From Thermaurantiacus tibetensis (lineage in GTDB: Bacteria > Pseudomonadota > Alphaproteobacteria > Sphingomonadales > Sphingomonadaceae): a stretch of DNA of 64,000 nucleotides. Shown one piece after another: positions 1 to 10,489 of the stretch. The stretch is taken from assembly GCF_015354055.1 (NCBI RefSeq), contig NZ_JACHTM010000001.1:868001-932000 (forward strand), read 5' to 3'. Position 1 is the first letter of the stretch; each line of letters opens with the position of its first letter. The notes beneath the pieces were generated by a model. That model saw only the letters and a list, made by a program, of their open reading frames with translations. It did no database searches and was not told the DNA's origin. Made by a program: the position numbers and the translations under genes.

Positions 1-244
1 CGAGGATCGGCACGTCCGGGCATTCGGCGCGAAGGGCAGCGACCCCCGACACCCCCTGGGCCCCCGGAAGCCCGAGGTCGAGGAGCACGAGGACGAGCCC
101 GGGTGCCCCCCGGGCCGCCGCCACCGCCTCGGCAAGCGTGCCCGCCTCCACGACAGCGGCATCGGGCGCAGCCCCGCGCACGGCAAGCACGAGCGCCGCG
201 CGGAATGCCGGGTGGTCATCGGCGACGAGGATGGTGGCGGCCAT
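1..244 (-). CDS. Response regulator, receiver domain (partial, runs off the window)
   Basis: Reading from 244 towards 1, the protein starts M-A-A-T-I-L-V-A-D-D-H-P, the first strand and acidic pocket (D9, D10) of a response-regulator receiver domain. D56, in a DLGLPG context, is the expected phosphoacceptor. The DDHP start and spacing suit NarL/LuxR-type regulators, but the DNA-binding half lies outside the window. The ATG at 242-244 is 35 nt downstream of the acs stop on the same strand, so it is probably co-transcribed with acs. Family knowledge: CrbS-CrbR/ErdR two-component systems with a LuxR-type regulator control acs in Vibrio and Pseudomonas. A similar role here is an inference. Confidence 0.8.
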   Translation of the reverse strand, partial: MAATILVADDHPAFRAALVLAVRGAAPDAAVVEAGTLAEAVAAARGAPGLVLVLLDLGLPGAQGVSGVAALRAECPDVPIL

Positions 245-279
245 CCGGGAGCGTCCGCGGGCTGCCCCGGCTCCGCCCT

Positions 280-2238
<1,959 letters not shown>

Positions 2239-2361
2239 CGCTCGTCCTCCGCCTCATTCTCCCCGACAGCGCCAGCCCGGGCGCGCCGGAAACTCCCTCG
2301 GCCCCGGTCACCGCCGGGCTCCACGCGGCGATATTAGGAGCGGCAGCGGGAAAGGCGAACC

Positions 2362-2393
2362 CCCGACTTTGGTCGCACCCGACCAAGGTCGGG
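2362..2393. promoter_or_regulatory. 14-bp-arm palindrome between acs and the porin gene
   Basis: The left arm CCCGACTTTGGTCG (2362-2375) and right arm CGACCAAGGTCGGG (2380-2393) are complementary except for one G-T pair, with spacer CACC. A further half-site-like ACCCGACCTT follows at about 2405-2414. It lies in the divergent region between acs and the porin/MHS operon, so it is a candidate operator for both directions. No binding protein can be assigned from sequence; the regulator encoded at 1-244 is the obvious candidate. Confidence 0.5.
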
Positions 2394-2480
2394 CTGTTCC
2401 CCACCCGACCTTCCCACGCAGGGTGAGCGGTGTCCGGAACCCGGCGGCAACAGCCCGGGACCGGCGAGGGAGAGAGACGC

Positions 2481-3884
2481 ATGCCAATCCGCTCTGGCCT
2501 TGCCCTGCTGCTTGCGGGCGTTGCCACGCCGGCGCCCGCGCAGGACCCGGCCGCAATCGAGCGACGGCTTTCCGCGCTGGAAGCGGAACTGGCGAGCCTG
2601 CGCGCCGAACTTGCAGCCGCCCGCGCGGCCTCCGCCCCTGCAACCGTCAGTTCGGGGGCAAGTGCGAGCACACTTGTGCCTTCAGGCCCCGCTGCCGGGC
2701 GCGAGGGCAGCACGACAGCGGGGGCCGAGCAGCTGGCAGCGCTCGAACGGCGGCTGGAGACGGTGGAATCCCGGGAGGGCTTCCGGGTCGGCGGCACGAC
2801 CTTCCGGGTCGGCGGCTATGTGAAGCTGTGGGCCGCCTACTCGCTCTACCGGGACGGCACCGTGCCTTCCGGCGCCCTCATCCGGGACTTCTGGCTGCCG
2901 CAGCAGGTGCCGGTCGGCGGCGAGCGCAGCACGCACTTCGGCGCGCACCTGAAGCAGACCCGGCTGTGGATGTCGGGCACGACCACGGCCGGCGGCTCGC
3001 CTCTTACCGGCTATGTCGAGGTGGACTTTCAGACCGCGCCCGGAACCCAGGGCACGGCGCGCACCACCAACGGCTACAACCTCGCCGTCCGCCGCGCGAC
3101 GATCAGCTGGAAGGGGCTGACGGCCGGGCAGGACTGGTCCACCTTCCAGAACGTCGCCGCCCTGCCCGAGACGACCGACTTCATCGGCCCGACCGAAGGC
3201 ACGGTCTTCGTCCGCCAGCCGCTGGTGCGATGGACGTTGCCGCTCGGGAGCCGCACGGGCCTCGCGCTTGCCGTCGAGAACCCGATCACGGCCACCATCA
3301 CGTCCGACTCCCTCCAGCTCAAGGAGACAGACGAGGCAGTGGTGCCGGACTTTGTCGCGAGGGTTACGCGAAAGGAAGGTGCCGCCGAGCTCTCGCTCGC
3401 CGCCCTTGCCCACGACGTCACCGTCAACGACGGCATCACCAAGGACAGCGCCTTCGGCTGGGGGCTCTCGCTTGGCGGCAGGGTGCCGTTCGGCCCCGGC
3501 AACCGGCACGATCTCCGCTTCATGCTCACCGGCGGCGAGGGAATCGGCCACTATATCGGCCTCAACTTCGCCCCCGACGGCGTGTTCAGCGGCGGACGGG
3601 TCCACCCGGTGGGGGTGGTTGCCGGGTTCGGCGCACTCCGTTTCGCGCTCTCGTCGCGGGTACGAACCACGATCATGGGCGGAGTGCAGAAGGTAGACTT
3701 CCCTGACGTCGCCATCCCGGCCGGCGCCAGCACGAGCGCCTGGAGCATCGCCGGCAACGTCTTCGCCACCCCGCTCGACCGTCTCGATGTCGGTGTCGAG
3801 GTTCGCCACGGCAGCAGGCAAGTCGCCTCCGGGGCAAGCGGGGCGCTCGACCGCTTCGAGTTCATGACCAGGTTCAACTTCTGA
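2481..3884 (+). CDS. DcaP-like outer-membrane porin
   Basis: 467-aa predicted outer-membrane channel. The ATG at 2481 is preferred because it begins a typical signal peptide (MPIRSGLALLLAGVATPAPAQ) and has a purine-rich GAGGGAGAGAG upstream; an in-frame start at 2430 would bury the signal peptide. After cleavage comes an Ala/Glu/Arg coiled-coil segment (ERRLSALEAELASLRAEL), a Ser/Thr linker and a second short coiled coil. Beta-barrel sequence follows, from about residue 100 to the terminal F-N-F. This is the layout of trimeric DcaP-type porins. It lies 22 nt upstream of an MHS symporter, so together they could form an uptake route for small carboxylates, probably acetate-related given the acs neighbour. 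Confidence 0.8.
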   Translation: MPIRSGLALLLAGVATPAPAQDPAAIERRLSALEAELASLRAELAAARAASAPATVSSGASASTLVPSGPAAGREGSTTAGAEQLAALERRLETVESREGFRVGGTTFRVGGYVKLWAAYSLYRDGTVPSGALIRDFWLPQQVPVGGERSTHFGAHLKQTRLWMSGTTTAGGSPLTGYVEVDFQTAPGTQGTARTTNGYNLAVRRATISWKGLTAGQDWSTFQNVAALPETTDFIGPTEGTVFVRQPLVRWTLPLGSRTGLALAVENPITATITSDSLQLKETDEAVVPDFVARVTRKEGAAELSLAALAHDVTVNDGITKDSAFGWGLSLGGRVPFGPGNRHDLRFMLTGGEGIGHYIGLNFAPDGVFSGGRVHPVGVVAGFGALRFALSSRVRTTIMGGVQKVDFPDVAIPAGASTSAWSIAGNVFATPLDRLDVGVEVRHGSRQVASGASGALDRFEFMTRFNF

Positions 3885-3906
3885 GGGACGCGAGAGGAGA
3901 GATGCC

Positions 3907-5595
3907 ATGACACCCCCGAGCCTTGGCGCCACCGTCGACGACGTCGGCGCCCTTCCCAAGCATCACGCACCGACCCAGAGCGAGAAGAAGGTCATCCTGG
4001 CCTCGTCGCTCGGGACCATCTTCGAGTGGTATGACTTCTACCTCTACGGGTTGCTCGCCATCATCATCTCGAGCCAGTTCTTCTCCGGCGTCAACGAGAC
4101 GACGGGGTTCATCCTGGCCCTCGGCGCATTCGCCGCCGGCTTCGCCGTCAGGCCCTTCGGCGCCCTCGTCTTCGGCCGGCTGGGCGACCTCGTCGGCCGG
4201 AAGTACACCTTCCTCATCACCATGGGCCTCATGGGCTTTGCCACCTTCATGGTCGGCGTGCTTCCAGGCTATGCCACCATCGGCGTCGCAGCCCCCGTCA
4301 TCCTCGTCATCCTGCGCATGCTCCAGGGCCTTGCGCTGGGCGGGGAATATGGCGGGGCCGCCACCTACGTCGCCGAGCACGCGCCCGACAGCAAGCGCGG
4401 CTTCTTCACCAGCTTCATCCAGACGACGGCCACGCTCGGCCTGTTCGCGGCGCTCCTCGTGGTGCTCGGCGTGCGCACGCTGGTCGGTGAGGACGCCTTC
4501 AAGGAATGGGGCTGGCGCATTCCCTTCCTCGTCTCGGTGCTGCTTCTCGGGGTCTCGCTGTGGATCCGCATGCAGCTCGAGGAAAGCCCGGTCTTCCAGC
4601 GGATGAAGGCGGAGGGCAGGCAGTCGAAGGCGCCGCTCACCGAGGCCTTTGGCCACTGGAGGAACCTGCGCCTCGTCCTCGTTGCCCTGCTCGGGGCAGT
4701 CGCGGGCCAGGCGGTCGTCTGGTACACGGGCCAGTTCTACGCCCTGTTCTTCCTCGAGAAGATGATGAAGGTGGACGGCGCGACCACCAACACGCTGATC
4801 GCCATCGCCCTCCTTCTTGCCACGCCCTTCTTCATCGTCTTCGGCTGGCTCTCCGACCGGGTGGGACGCAAGCCGATCATCCTTGCCGGGTGCCTGCTGG
4901 CGGCGGCCACCTACTTCCCGCTGTTCGATGCGCTCCAGAAGGCCGCCAACCCCGCCCTCTACGCGGCACAGGCGGCAGCGCCGGTCACCGTCGCGGCCGA
5001 CCCTGCGACCTGCTCGACCCAGTTCGACCCCATCGGCAAGAACCGGTTCGACGGCAGTGCCTGCGACATCGCCAAGGCGTTCCTCGCCAGGTCCGGCATC
5101 AACTACCGCAACGTCGCCGCGACTGGCTCCACCGCCACGGTCACCATCGGCGACAGGACAATCGCGGTGGCGGACCCGGCGCCGCTCAGCGGGGATGCGC
5201 GCAAGGCCCTCGTCTCCGGCTTCCAGGAGGAGGCGAAGGCCGCGCTTGCGGCAGCCGGCTATCCCGACAAGGCGGACCCGTCGGCGATCCAGAAACCGAC
5301 GGTCATCGCCATCCTGTTCATCCTCGTCCTCTACGTGACGATGGTGTATGGCCCAATCGCGGCGCTCCTCGTCGAGCTGTTCCCGACGAAGATCCGCTAC
5401 ACGGCCATGTCGCTCCCCTACCACATCGGCAACGGCTGGTTCGGCGGCTTCCTCCCGACCATCGCCTTCGCGATCGTGGCGGCGAGCGGTGACATCACCT
5501 CCGGCCTCTGGTACCCGATCATCGTCGCCGGCCTGACCGTGGTCGTTGGCCTCCTGTTCCTGCCGGAGACCTTCCGCCGCAACATCGACCAGTAG
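3907..5595 (+). CDS. MFS transporter, metabolite:H+ symporter (MHS) family
   Basis: 562-aa inner-membrane major facilitator protein. The N-terminus has the MHS signature SLGTIFEWYDFYLYG and the loop 2-3 motif FGRLGDLVGRKYTF; a repeat-like SDRVGRKP follows TM8. About 110 residues (roughly 345-455, two Cys) are inserted between C-terminal helices. That makes it longer than typical 430-440 aa MHS members such as ShiA or KgtP, though this insertion-bearing subfamily is common in proteobacteria. GAGAGGAGAG precedes the ATG. The porin upstream and acs nearby suggest a monocarboxylate or acetate substrate, but the substrate cannot be read from sequence. Confidence 0.88.
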   Translation: MTPPSLGATVDDVGALPKHHAPTQSEKKVILASSLGTIFEWYDFYLYGLLAIIISSQFFSGVNETTGFILALGAFAAGFAVRPFGALVFGRLGDLVGRKYTFLITMGLMGFATFMVGVLPGYATIGVAAPVILVILRMLQGLALGGEYGGAATYVAEHAPDSKRGFFTSFIQTTATLGLFAALLVVLGVRTLVGEDAFKEWGWRIPFLVSVLLLGVSLWIRMQLEESPVFQRMKAEGRQSKAPLTEAFGHWRNLRLVLVALLGAVAGQAVVWYTGQFYALFFLEKMMKVDGATTNTLIAIALLLATPFFIVFGWLSDRVGRKPIILAGCLLAAATYFPLFDALQKAANPALYAAQAAAPVTVAADPATCSTQFDPIGKNRFDGSACDIAKAFLARSGINYRNVAATGSTATVTIGDRTIAVADPAPLSGDARKALVSGFQEEAKAALAAAGYPDKADPSAIQKPTVIAILFILVLYVTMVYGPIAALLVELFPTKIRYTAMSLPYHIGNGWFGGFLPTIAFAIVAASGDITSGLWYPIIVAGLTVVVGLLFLPETFRRNIDQ

Positions 5596-5641
5596 CGCCG
5601 GCGGAGACGCCCAATCCCAAGGGGGGCGGGGGGCGAGGGGC

Positions 5642-5672
5642 GGGGGGGGGGCGGTGGACGGCCACTGCCCCC
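5642..5672. terminator. GC-rich hairpin next to a 10-G tract between convergent genes
   Basis: An 11-bp stem, GGGGGCGGTGG (5647-5657) with CCACTGCCCCC (5662-5672), has loop ACGG and one G-T pair. It sits between the convergent MHS and phosphotransacetylase genes. There is no T-run, so intrinsic termination is only probable. The 5' arm is part of a run of ten G (5642-5651) within a longer G-rich stretch from about 5622, a likely error-prone or phase-variable tract. Confidence 0.45.
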
Positions 5673-5702
5673 ATCCCGTTCAGGGCCCCTGCCGTTGAGC
5701 CG

Positions 5703-6695
5703 TCAGGCCGGCTTCACGGCCCGCGCCTGCTCCCGCCGGCGCCAGTCGACGAGGAGCACGGCCACCGCGCAGCTCGCCAGCCGGGTCTGCTCACTGTCGG
5801 CCCGGCTGGTCAGGATGACGGGCACGCGCGCGCCGAGCACGATGCCGGCAGCATCCGCGCCGGCAAGGAAGGACAGGCTCTTGGCCAGCATGTTGCCTGC
5901 CTCGAGGTCGGGAACCACGAGCACGTTGGCCCGGCCCGCAACGGGCGAGGCGATGCCCTTGATCCGCGCCGCCTCCGGGTCGATCGCGTTGTCGAGCGCA
6001 AGCGGGCCGTCGAGAAGGCCACCGCCGATCTGTCCGCGGTCGGCCATCTTGCAGAGCGCCGCCGCCTCGATGGTGGAAGGCACGTCGGGGTTCACCGTCT
6101 CCATCGCCGAGAGGATGGCCACGCGCACCTCGGGGAAGCGGAGCGCGCGGGCAAGGTCGATCGCGTTCTGGACGATGTCGCGCTTGGCGCGCAGATCGGG
6201 GGCGATGTTGACCGCGGCATCGGTGATGACCAGCGGCTCGGCATGGCCCCGCACGTCCATCACGAAGCAGTGGCTGACCCGCCGTTCGGTGCGCAGGCCG
6301 GAGTCGCGGGCGACGACCGCGCCCATGAGCTCGTCGGTGTGGAGGCTGCCCTTCATGAGCGCCTCCGCCCTGCCCTCGCGCACGAGCGCGACCGCCCGGT
6401 CGGCGCTGTCGTGGCTGTGCGCGGAGGCCACCTGCGGCACGGCGGAGATGTCGACGCCAGCCGCCTCTGCCGCGGCGCGGAGCCGCGCCGGCGGCCCGAC
6501 AAGGATGGGGCGGATGAGCCCGAGATGCGCCGCCGCCATGGCGGCGGCCATCGAGACCGTGTCACACGGGTGGACGACTGCCGTCTCGACGGGGGGAAGG
6601 CGGCGCGCGGCCTCCAGAAGCCGCTGGTGCTGGCTTCGCGCCTCCTGACCCTGCGCCTGCTGGCCCTCGAGGCCTTCCGAATCATCTGCGCCCAT
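5703..6695 (-). CDS. Phosphate acetyl/butyryltransferase family enzyme
   Basis: 330-aa PTA_PTB-fold acyltransferase, which would interconvert acyl-CoA and acyl phosphate. Visible family features are the central segments EALMKGSLHTDELMGAVV and ITDAAVNIAPDLRAKRDIVQNA, the ESAMETV-type strand (LSAMETVNPDVPSTIEAA), and the C-terminal LVVPDLEAGNMLAKSLSFLAGA. The length fits short Pta/Ptb proteins rather than the long Pta with a DRTGG domain. No acetate kinase is next to it, which is unusual, since ack usually accompanies such genes. It shares the neighbourhood with acs, so a role in acetate overflow or activation is likely. Acetyl versus butyryl preference cannot be decided. Confidence 0.85.
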   Translation of the reverse strand: MGADDSEGLEGQQAQGQEARSQHQRLLEAARRLPPVETAVVHPCDTVSMAAAMAAAHLGLIRPILVGPPARLRAAAEAAGVDISAVPQVASAHSHDSADRAVALVREGRAEALMKGSLHTDELMGAVVARDSGLRTERRVSHCFVMDVRGHAEPLVITDAAVNIAPDLRAKRDIVQNAIDLARALRFPEVRVAILSAMETVNPDVPSTIEAAALCKMADRGQIGGGLLDGPLALDNAIDPEAARIKGIASPVAGRANVLVVPDLEAGNMLAKSLSFLAGADAAGIVLGARVPVILTSRADSEQTRLASCAVAVLLVDWRRREQARAVKPA

Positions 6696-6840
6696 GACGC
6701 GACCCTAGGCCGTCGCACGCCGTACGTCCCGCTGCCCGCGGGGTCTTGCCTCCCGGCCTCCGGCGCCTAGGTGCATGGGTGGCTCAGGTGGCAGCGGAAG
6801 GCCTTGCGGAGCCGGCGTGTAGGCGAGCACGGGGGTGCGG

Positions 6841-8673
6841 ATGGACAGGCGGCAGCAGTTCCACATCTGGTACTGGATCGGGGCGGGGCTTCTCCTCCTC
6901 CTCTTCCAGGGCTGGTGGCAGGCGGCGACCACCACCGAGCGCATTCCCTACTCCCGCTTCCTCGAGCTCCTCGAGAAGGACCGGGTGGCAGCTGTCCAGA
7001 TCGAGCCGGACCGCATCATCGGCCGCTACAAGGAGCCGACCGACGGCAAGCAGGTCTTCGTGACGACCATCGTGCCAGAGCCGCTCGCGCAGCGGCTCGA
7101 AAAAAGCTCGGCCGAGTTCGACGGCACCATCCAGAGCGGCTTCCTCACCAACATCCTCTCCTGGGTGCTGCCGGTCATCCTGTTCTTCGCGCTCTGGAGC
7201 TGGGTGTTCCGGGGCTTCGCCGAGCGGCAGGGGCTGGGCGGCCTCATGTCGGTCGGCAAGTCGAAGGCGCGCGTCTATGTGGAGAAGGACACGGGCGTCA
7301 CCTTCGCCGACGTCGCCGGGATCGACGAGGCCAAGGCCGAGCTTCAGGAAATCGTCTCCTTCCTGAAGGAGCCCCAGCGCTACGGCCGGCTCGGCGCGCG
7401 CATCCCGAAGGGCATCCTCCTCGTCGGGCCACCCGGCACGGGCAAGACGCTGGTCGCCCGCGCCATCGCCGGCGAGGCGGGCGTGCCCTTCTTCTCCATC
7501 TCGGGCTCGGAGTTCGTCGAGATGTTCGTGGGCGTGGGGGCGGCCCGCGTGCGCGACCTCTTCGAGCAGGCCCGCAAGGCCGCGCCCTGCATCATCTTCA
7601 TCGACGAGCTCGACGCGCTCGGCAAGCGCCGCGGAATCGGGATCGCCGGCGGCGGCCACGACGAGAAGGAGCAGACGCTCAACCAGCTCCTGACCGAGCT
7701 CGACGGCTTCGACCCGCGCGAGGGCATCGTGCTCCTTGCCGCAACCAACCGCCCCGAGATCCTCGACCCGGCGCTGCTGCGCGCCGGCCGGTTCGACCGG
7801 CAGGTGGTCATCGACCGGCCCGACCGCCGCGGCCGCGCGGCCATCCTCGAGGTGCACCTGAAGAAGGTGCGCCACGCCGGGCTCGACGTCGACGCGATCG
7901 CCGGGCTTACCCCCGGCTTTTCCGGCGCGGAGCTCGCCAACCTCGTGAACGAGGCCGCCATCCGCGCCACCCGCCGCGGTGCGGAGGCCGTCACCATGGA
8001 GGACGTGACCGCAGCGCTTGAGCGGATTGTCGCCGGCCTCGAGCGGCCGGGTCGGCTTCTCAACCGCCGCGAGCGCGAGACGGTGGCCTACCACGAGATG
8101 GGCCACGCGCTCGCGGCCGCGTCGCTCCCCGGTGCCGACCCGGTGCACAAGGTCTCGATCATCCCCCGCTCGATCGGCGCGCTCGGCTACACGATGCAGC
8201 GCCCCACCGAGGACCGCTTCCTCATCACCCGCGCCGACCTCGAGGACCGCATGGTGGTGCTGCTCGCCGGCCGCGCCGCGGAAGAACTCGTCTTCGGCGA
8301 GATCTCGACCGGCGCCGCCGACGACCTCGCCCGCGTGACCGACATCGCCCGCCAGATCGTCACCCGCTTCGGCATGCACCCGGCGCTTGGCCAGGCGGTG
8401 CTCGAGCACGAGCGGCAGAGCTTCCTCGGCGAAGGCCCGCCGGGGCTTCTGCCGCGCGACCATTCGGAAGCGACCGCGCGCGAGGTGGACCTGGCGGTCC
8501 GCGACCTCATCGCGACGGCCTACGAGCGCGCCAAGACCCTCCTCGCCGCGCGCCGCGCCGACCTCGAGGCCGGGGCCCGGCTGCTCCTCGAACGGGAGAC
8601 CATCACGCCCGAGGACTTCCCGCCGCTCCGCCGCGCCGAGCAGGCACCTGCCGCGGAGCCGCAGGCGGCGTGA
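6841..8673 (+). CDS. ftsH: FtsH-family ATP-dependent zinc metalloprotease
   Basis: 610-aa inner-membrane AAA protease that degrades membrane and unneeded cytoplasmic proteins. Two N-terminal TM segments (about 9-25 and 101-124) flank a periplasmic FtsH_ext domain. Walker A GPPGTGKT is at 196-203, Walker B IIFIDELD at 251-258, and the SRH region is [18 protein letters not shown]. The zinc site is HEMGH at 418-422; it keeps HExxH but has Met where housekeeping FtsH has Ala. This and the short Pro/Ala-rich tail suggest a paralogue beside a housekeeping copy elsewhere. The ATG at 6841 is chosen; an in-frame GTG at 6835 is possible. Confidence 0.93.
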   Translation: MDRRQQFHIWYWIGAGLLLLLFQGWWQAATTTERIPYSRFLELLEKDRVAAVQIEPDRIIGRYKEPTDGKQVFVTTIVPEPLAQRLEKSSAEFDGTIQSGFLTNILSWVLPVILFFALWSWVFRGFAERQGLGGLMSVGKSKARVYVEKDTGVTFADVAGIDEAKAELQEIVSFLKEPQRYGRLGARIPKGILLVGPPGTGKTLVARAIAGEAGVPFFSISGSEFVEMFVGVGAARVRDLFEQARKAAPCIIFIDELDALGKRRGIGIAGGGHDEKEQTLNQLLTELDGFDPREGIVLLAATNRPEILDPALLRAGRFDRQVVIDRPDRRGRAAILEVHLKKVRHAGLDVDAIAGLTPGFSGAELANLVNEAAIRATRRGAEAVTMEDVTAALERIVAGLERPGRLLNRRERETVAYHEMGHALAAASLPGADPVHKVSIIPRSIGALGYTMQRPTEDRFLITRADLEDRMVVLLAGRAAEELVFGEISTGAADDLARVTDIARQIVTRFGMHPALGQAVLEHERQSFLGEGPPGLLPRDHSEATAREVDLAVRDLIATAYERAKTLLAARRADLEAGARLLLERETITPEDFPPLRRAEQAPAAEPQAA

Positions 8674-8695
8674 AGGGGCCCCGGCGTCGGCAACG

Positions 8696-10489
8696 CTAGC
8701 GGAAGCGCGCCACCCCCTCCGGCAGCGGCCCCACCTCGGGCAGCGCGAACACTCGGACGGTGGCGGTCGGCCGGTCGATGGCGAAGATCCGCCGGCCCTC
8801 CCCGGGCGCGAAGGCGAAGGCCTGGCCCGCGGCATCGATGTCGATCGTCGCCACGTGGACAAGCTCGGGCCCGGCGACGGGGCGGGCCAGCACGTAGAGC
8901 TCGGGCCTGGAGTGGCCGAAGAGGTAGAGGAGCCCGTCGGGCCCGATGGCACCTCCCGAGGCCGCCTGCGGCGCCATCCGCGCCCGCACGGCGCGCGGAA
9001 TGAGCCAGCCGCCGGTCCGGCGGAAGGCGGCATCGGTCGTGACGATCGCGCCGTAGTCCGAGGACCTGAGGGGCACGCCGGTCGCATCCGAGTAGTGGGC
9101 GAAGCCGAGAAGCCAGCCCGCGCCGAACGGCTCGGCGAAGGTGAGCGAGCCCTCCTCCATGAGCCCCAGCGAATGGCTCCGCAGGTGGGCAAGCGTCGCC
9201 GCCGAGAACCACTCGACCGAGCTTCCCATGGGCACCTCGGGGTGGTTGGAGTTGGCGCACACCAGCTCCGCGCCGGTGACGGTGCAGCTGTTGAGATGCC
9301 GGACGAGGCCCCCGCGCGGGCCGGCCCAGCGGGCGACGAGCCCGCCGTCGCTGCGGCGATACTTGCCGATGGCGCTATTGACGACAGCGTAGAAGTGGTC
9401 GCGGTCGACGGCGACGCCCTGGCGGGCCTCGGCTGCGGCATAGACCCGTTCGAGCGTGGCGGAAAGGCGCGGCACGGCGCGCTCCGCTGCAGGAGGCGCC
9501 GGGTCGGAGGATGCCGGAGGCGGGCTCACGAAGACCCCGATGTGGTTGGCGACCGGCCGCTCGCGCCCCGGCACGCCGGTGTGGATGGGCCGCCCCAGTG
9601 CCACCGGCCCGCCCGGCCCGCGCGCCACCATGGCCGCCGAGCCGCCGCCGTCGAGGCTCATGGCCTCGGCCGCGCCGAGCTCCCGGAAGAGCGCCACGAG
9701 ATCGTCGTGGCTCGCGCCCTCGCTCCAGCCGGGCTGGCGGCCATCGACCACCACCAGCCACAGCCGCCGGCCATCGGCCGAGAGCCCGAGCGCGGTGCGC
9801 GGCCCGGCGCCGGGCGCCGGCGGCTCCCGCGGCGGCTCGGCGAGGCGGGTGGCGCCGTGGAACCTGCCGTCGCGCCCCAGCACCGGCCGGGGCACCGCCT
9901 GCCCGCCGGCGAGCAGGCGGGGGCCGGCGGCCACTCCCTCGGGGAAGTCGGGCGGGCAGGCCTGGCCCGCCACGATCGCCGCGCGGCCGGGCGCGAAGCA
10001 CGCCATCGAGTCGACCCGCGCATCAACCTCGTCCGGAGGCGAGACCTCGGCGCCTCCCGCACGCACCGCGCCCGACGCATCCGCCGCCTGGCCCGGCTGG
10101 GGCACGAAATCCGAGCCGCCGGGCGATCCGCCGACGAAGGGCAGGAAGTAGCTTGCGTTGACGGCCAGCACCGACCCGCTCTCGAGGAGGTAGCGGCTGA
10201 CCGTCTTCGCCCGATACTCCATCCCGCCCGAGCGGTCGGCGGGCGTGACGCGCACGGCAAGTCCCGGAGCCCCGAGGTCGACCTCGGCCACGTGGATGGC
10301 CATCGGCCGGGGCTGCGCCCGGCGAAACAGGCGGTAGGTGACGCCGGGCGCGATGGCGCAGGGCATGGTCGCACCGACGCAGGCCTCGGCGCCGACCGGC
10401 CCCGAGACGGTGCCGCCGCCGCTCGCCGCGAGCGGCGCGGCGCCAAGGCCAAGCGCGACCGCGCCGAGGCAGAGCCGGGTGACGCTCAC
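8696..10489 (-). CDS. Secreted phosphodiester glycosidase (NAGPA-domain) protein
   Basis: 597-aa exported protein with an N-terminal signal peptide. The first ~330 residues match the NAGPA fold: a VLAVNASYF segment, an RTALGLSADGRRLWLVVVDG strand, and the hallmark SLDGGGSAAMV followed by NHIGVFV. The remaining ~250 residues form an unrecognised, repeat-like beta-rich domain (YAVVNSAIGKYRR and YGAIVTTDAAFRR segments). Family members uncap phosphodiester-linked sugars or act on exopolysaccharide, but the substrate here is unknown. It starts with GTG, overlapping the TonB receptor stop in a GTGA junction (10486-10489), so the two are translationally coupled and probably act on the same ligand. 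Confidence 0.85.
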   Translation of the reverse strand: MSVTRLCLGAVALGLGAAPLAASGGGTVSGPVGAEACVGATMPCAIAPGVTYRLFRRAQPRPMAIHVAEVDLGAPGLAVRVTPADRSGGMEYRAKTVSRYLLESGSVLAVNASYFLPFVGGSPGGSDFVPQPGQAADASGAVRAGGAEVSPPDEVDARVDSMACFAPGRAAIVAGQACPPDFPEGVAAGPRLLAGGQAVPRPVLGRDGRFHGATRLAEPPREPPAPGAGPRTALGLSADGRRLWLVVVDGRQPGWSEGASHDDLVALFRELGAAEAMSLDGGGSAAMVARGPGGPVALGRPIHTGVPGRERPVANHIGVFVSPPPASSDPAPPAAERAVPRLSATLERVYAAAEARQGVAVDRDHFYAVVNSAIGKYRRSDGGLVARWAGPRGGLVRHLNSCTVTGAELVCANSNHPEVPMGSSVEWFSAATLAHLRSHSLGLMEEGSLTFAEPFGAGWLLGFAHYSDATGVPLRSSDYGAIVTTDAAFRRTGGWLIPRAVRARMAPQAASGGAIGPDGLLYLFGHSRPELYVLARPVAGPELVHVATIDIDAAGQAFAFAPGEGRRIFAIDRPTATVRVFALPEVGPLPEGVARFR

